55,162 bases of DNA. Source: Opitutaceae bacterium (GTDB lineage Bacteria > Verrucomicrobiota > Verrucomicrobiia > Opitutales > Opitutaceae). This document shows positions 54,651-55,162 of this stretch, piece by piece. The stretch lies in assembly GCA_023269585.1 (NCBI GenBank), contig JAHFTC010000012.1, positions 1 through 55,162 on the forward strand, written 5' to 3'. Below the pieces are notes generated by a model. That model was not told where the DNA came from and made no database searches. It saw nothing but the letters and a program-made list of their open reading frames with translations. Position 1 is the stretch's first letter. Each line of letters starts with the position of its first letter. The position numbers were made by a program, and so were the translations under genes.

Positions 54651-55162
54651 TCACGCCAGCTTCAGCCCGCTGGTCGCGCCGGTCGCGCGATCATGCCAGG
54701 CCACGATCGGATCCCGCACGTCGTGTCCGAGCGAGCACAACAGCCGGCAGGTCGCATAGCCCTGCCGGGCGCGGTCGTATTCGACCACCCACTCCCGGTG
54801 TTGGTCCTCCTCGGCCTCGGCGGCACGCGGGTAGACCACCTTCCGCGTCCGGCACTTCATGCGGTACGGCTTCGGCGTCAGCCGCGCCCGGAAACACCCC
54901 TGCCGCCGGCACAGCGCGCTGTAGAGCCAGTCCGCGTTCAAGATCCGCATCAGCTCGGCCGTGTACTCGGATTTCGGATCAAACGGCCGTCCGGTGACGA
55001 TCGCGCGCACGCCGCTGTGGGTCTCGTACAGCCGCACCCCCAGCCCGCGCAGCTCCGGCGCCGTGGACACCAGCCGTCGCACCTGCGCCTCGATCCGCGC
55101 GATCTTCCGCGCGCCCGTGGGCCGCGGGCGGAAGAAGTCCCAGAATCCAAGCCGCGGTTGAT
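54651..55162 (-). CDS. Partial unknown protein, open at the right edge
   Basis: The frame remains open to the window end, so the true start is outside; at least 170 residues are visible. The visible part starts QPRLGFWDFFRPRPTGA and holds RLYETHSGVRAIVTGRPFDP, LYSALCRRQGCFRARLTPKP and EYDRARQGYATCRLL. The C-terminal CRRQ-x-CFRARLTPKP pattern recurs, as far as I recall, in uncharacterised bacterial proteins. I do not assign a function. A GTG at 55082 would give a 143-residue internal product. Confidence 0.6.
   Translation of the reverse strand, partial: QPRLGFWDFFRPRPTGARKIARIEAQVRRLVSTAPELRGLGVRLYETHSGVRAIVTGRPFDPKSEYTAELMRILNADWLYSALCRRQGCFRARLTPKPYRMKCRTRKVVYPRAAEAEEDQHREWVVEYDRARQGYATCRLLCSLGHDVRDPIVAWHDRATGATSGLKLA

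Overview
The window is a GC-rich bacterial chromosome segment that most likely comes from the Verrucomicrobiota, near Opitutaceae. This is inferred from gene content: a six-gene pseudopilin operon resembling the cassette proteins A-D described from Verrucomicrobium and Chthoniobacter, a one-piece hybrid sensor with a Reg_prop/Y_Y_Y ectodomain, an extracellular beta-helix protein carrying a DPDADGLPNLIEYA-type C-terminal segment, and a dense mix of housekeeping genes. No rRNA, tRNA or CRISPR array was found.

Layout. 0.2-5.1 kb: malQ, convergent with a minus-strand lipid cluster fabZ-fabI-oleA-oleB. 5.3-9.4 kb: a PstS-like binding protein, a DUF2293 protein, a GYF_2 membrane protein and two overlapping lipoprotein genes. 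9.6-13.8 kb: thrC, dnaX (with a ten-A slippery run and an open -1 extension), a P-II gene and two small unknowns. 14.0-15.7 kb: a DUF3347 protein, gluQ and an FmdB-like protein. 15.8-25.5 kb: smc, a tight folate operon (folP-folB-folK-pabBC), a GNAT acetyltransferase and a class I glutamine amidotransferase. 26.0-32.3 kb: six translationally coupled pseudopilin genes. 32.7-33.9 kb: rho. 34.0-35.0 kb: repeats and mobile-element debris. 35.0-38.9 kb: the hybrid sensor kinase. 39.2-44.4 kb: an accessory patch with an unknown secreted/soluble pair, a broken ISAs1-type transposase with an apparent DruA-like N terminus, and a beta-helix protein with a frameshifted C terminus. 44.8-50.7 kb: an OPT transporter and two overlapping chemoreceptor genes. 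50.9-54.6 kb: a predicted alpha-toroid protein, a four-helix-bundle (23S IVS type) protein, hisF and a small membrane protein. A partial unknown gene runs off the right edge.

Two signals deserve most attention. First, dnaX contains AAAAAAAAAAG followed by a long open -1 frame, the arrangement that yields tau and gamma subunits in other bacteria. Second, many intergenic spacers are built of degenerate repeats with a strict 7-base period, each array with its own heptamer. Four of these arrays lie directly against start codons (oleA, fabZ, thrC, hisF), and two pairs face each other as inverted arrays. Folate synthesis, fatty-acid/olefin-type chemistry and pseudopilin assembly are the coherent gene groups; most other genes are singletons.
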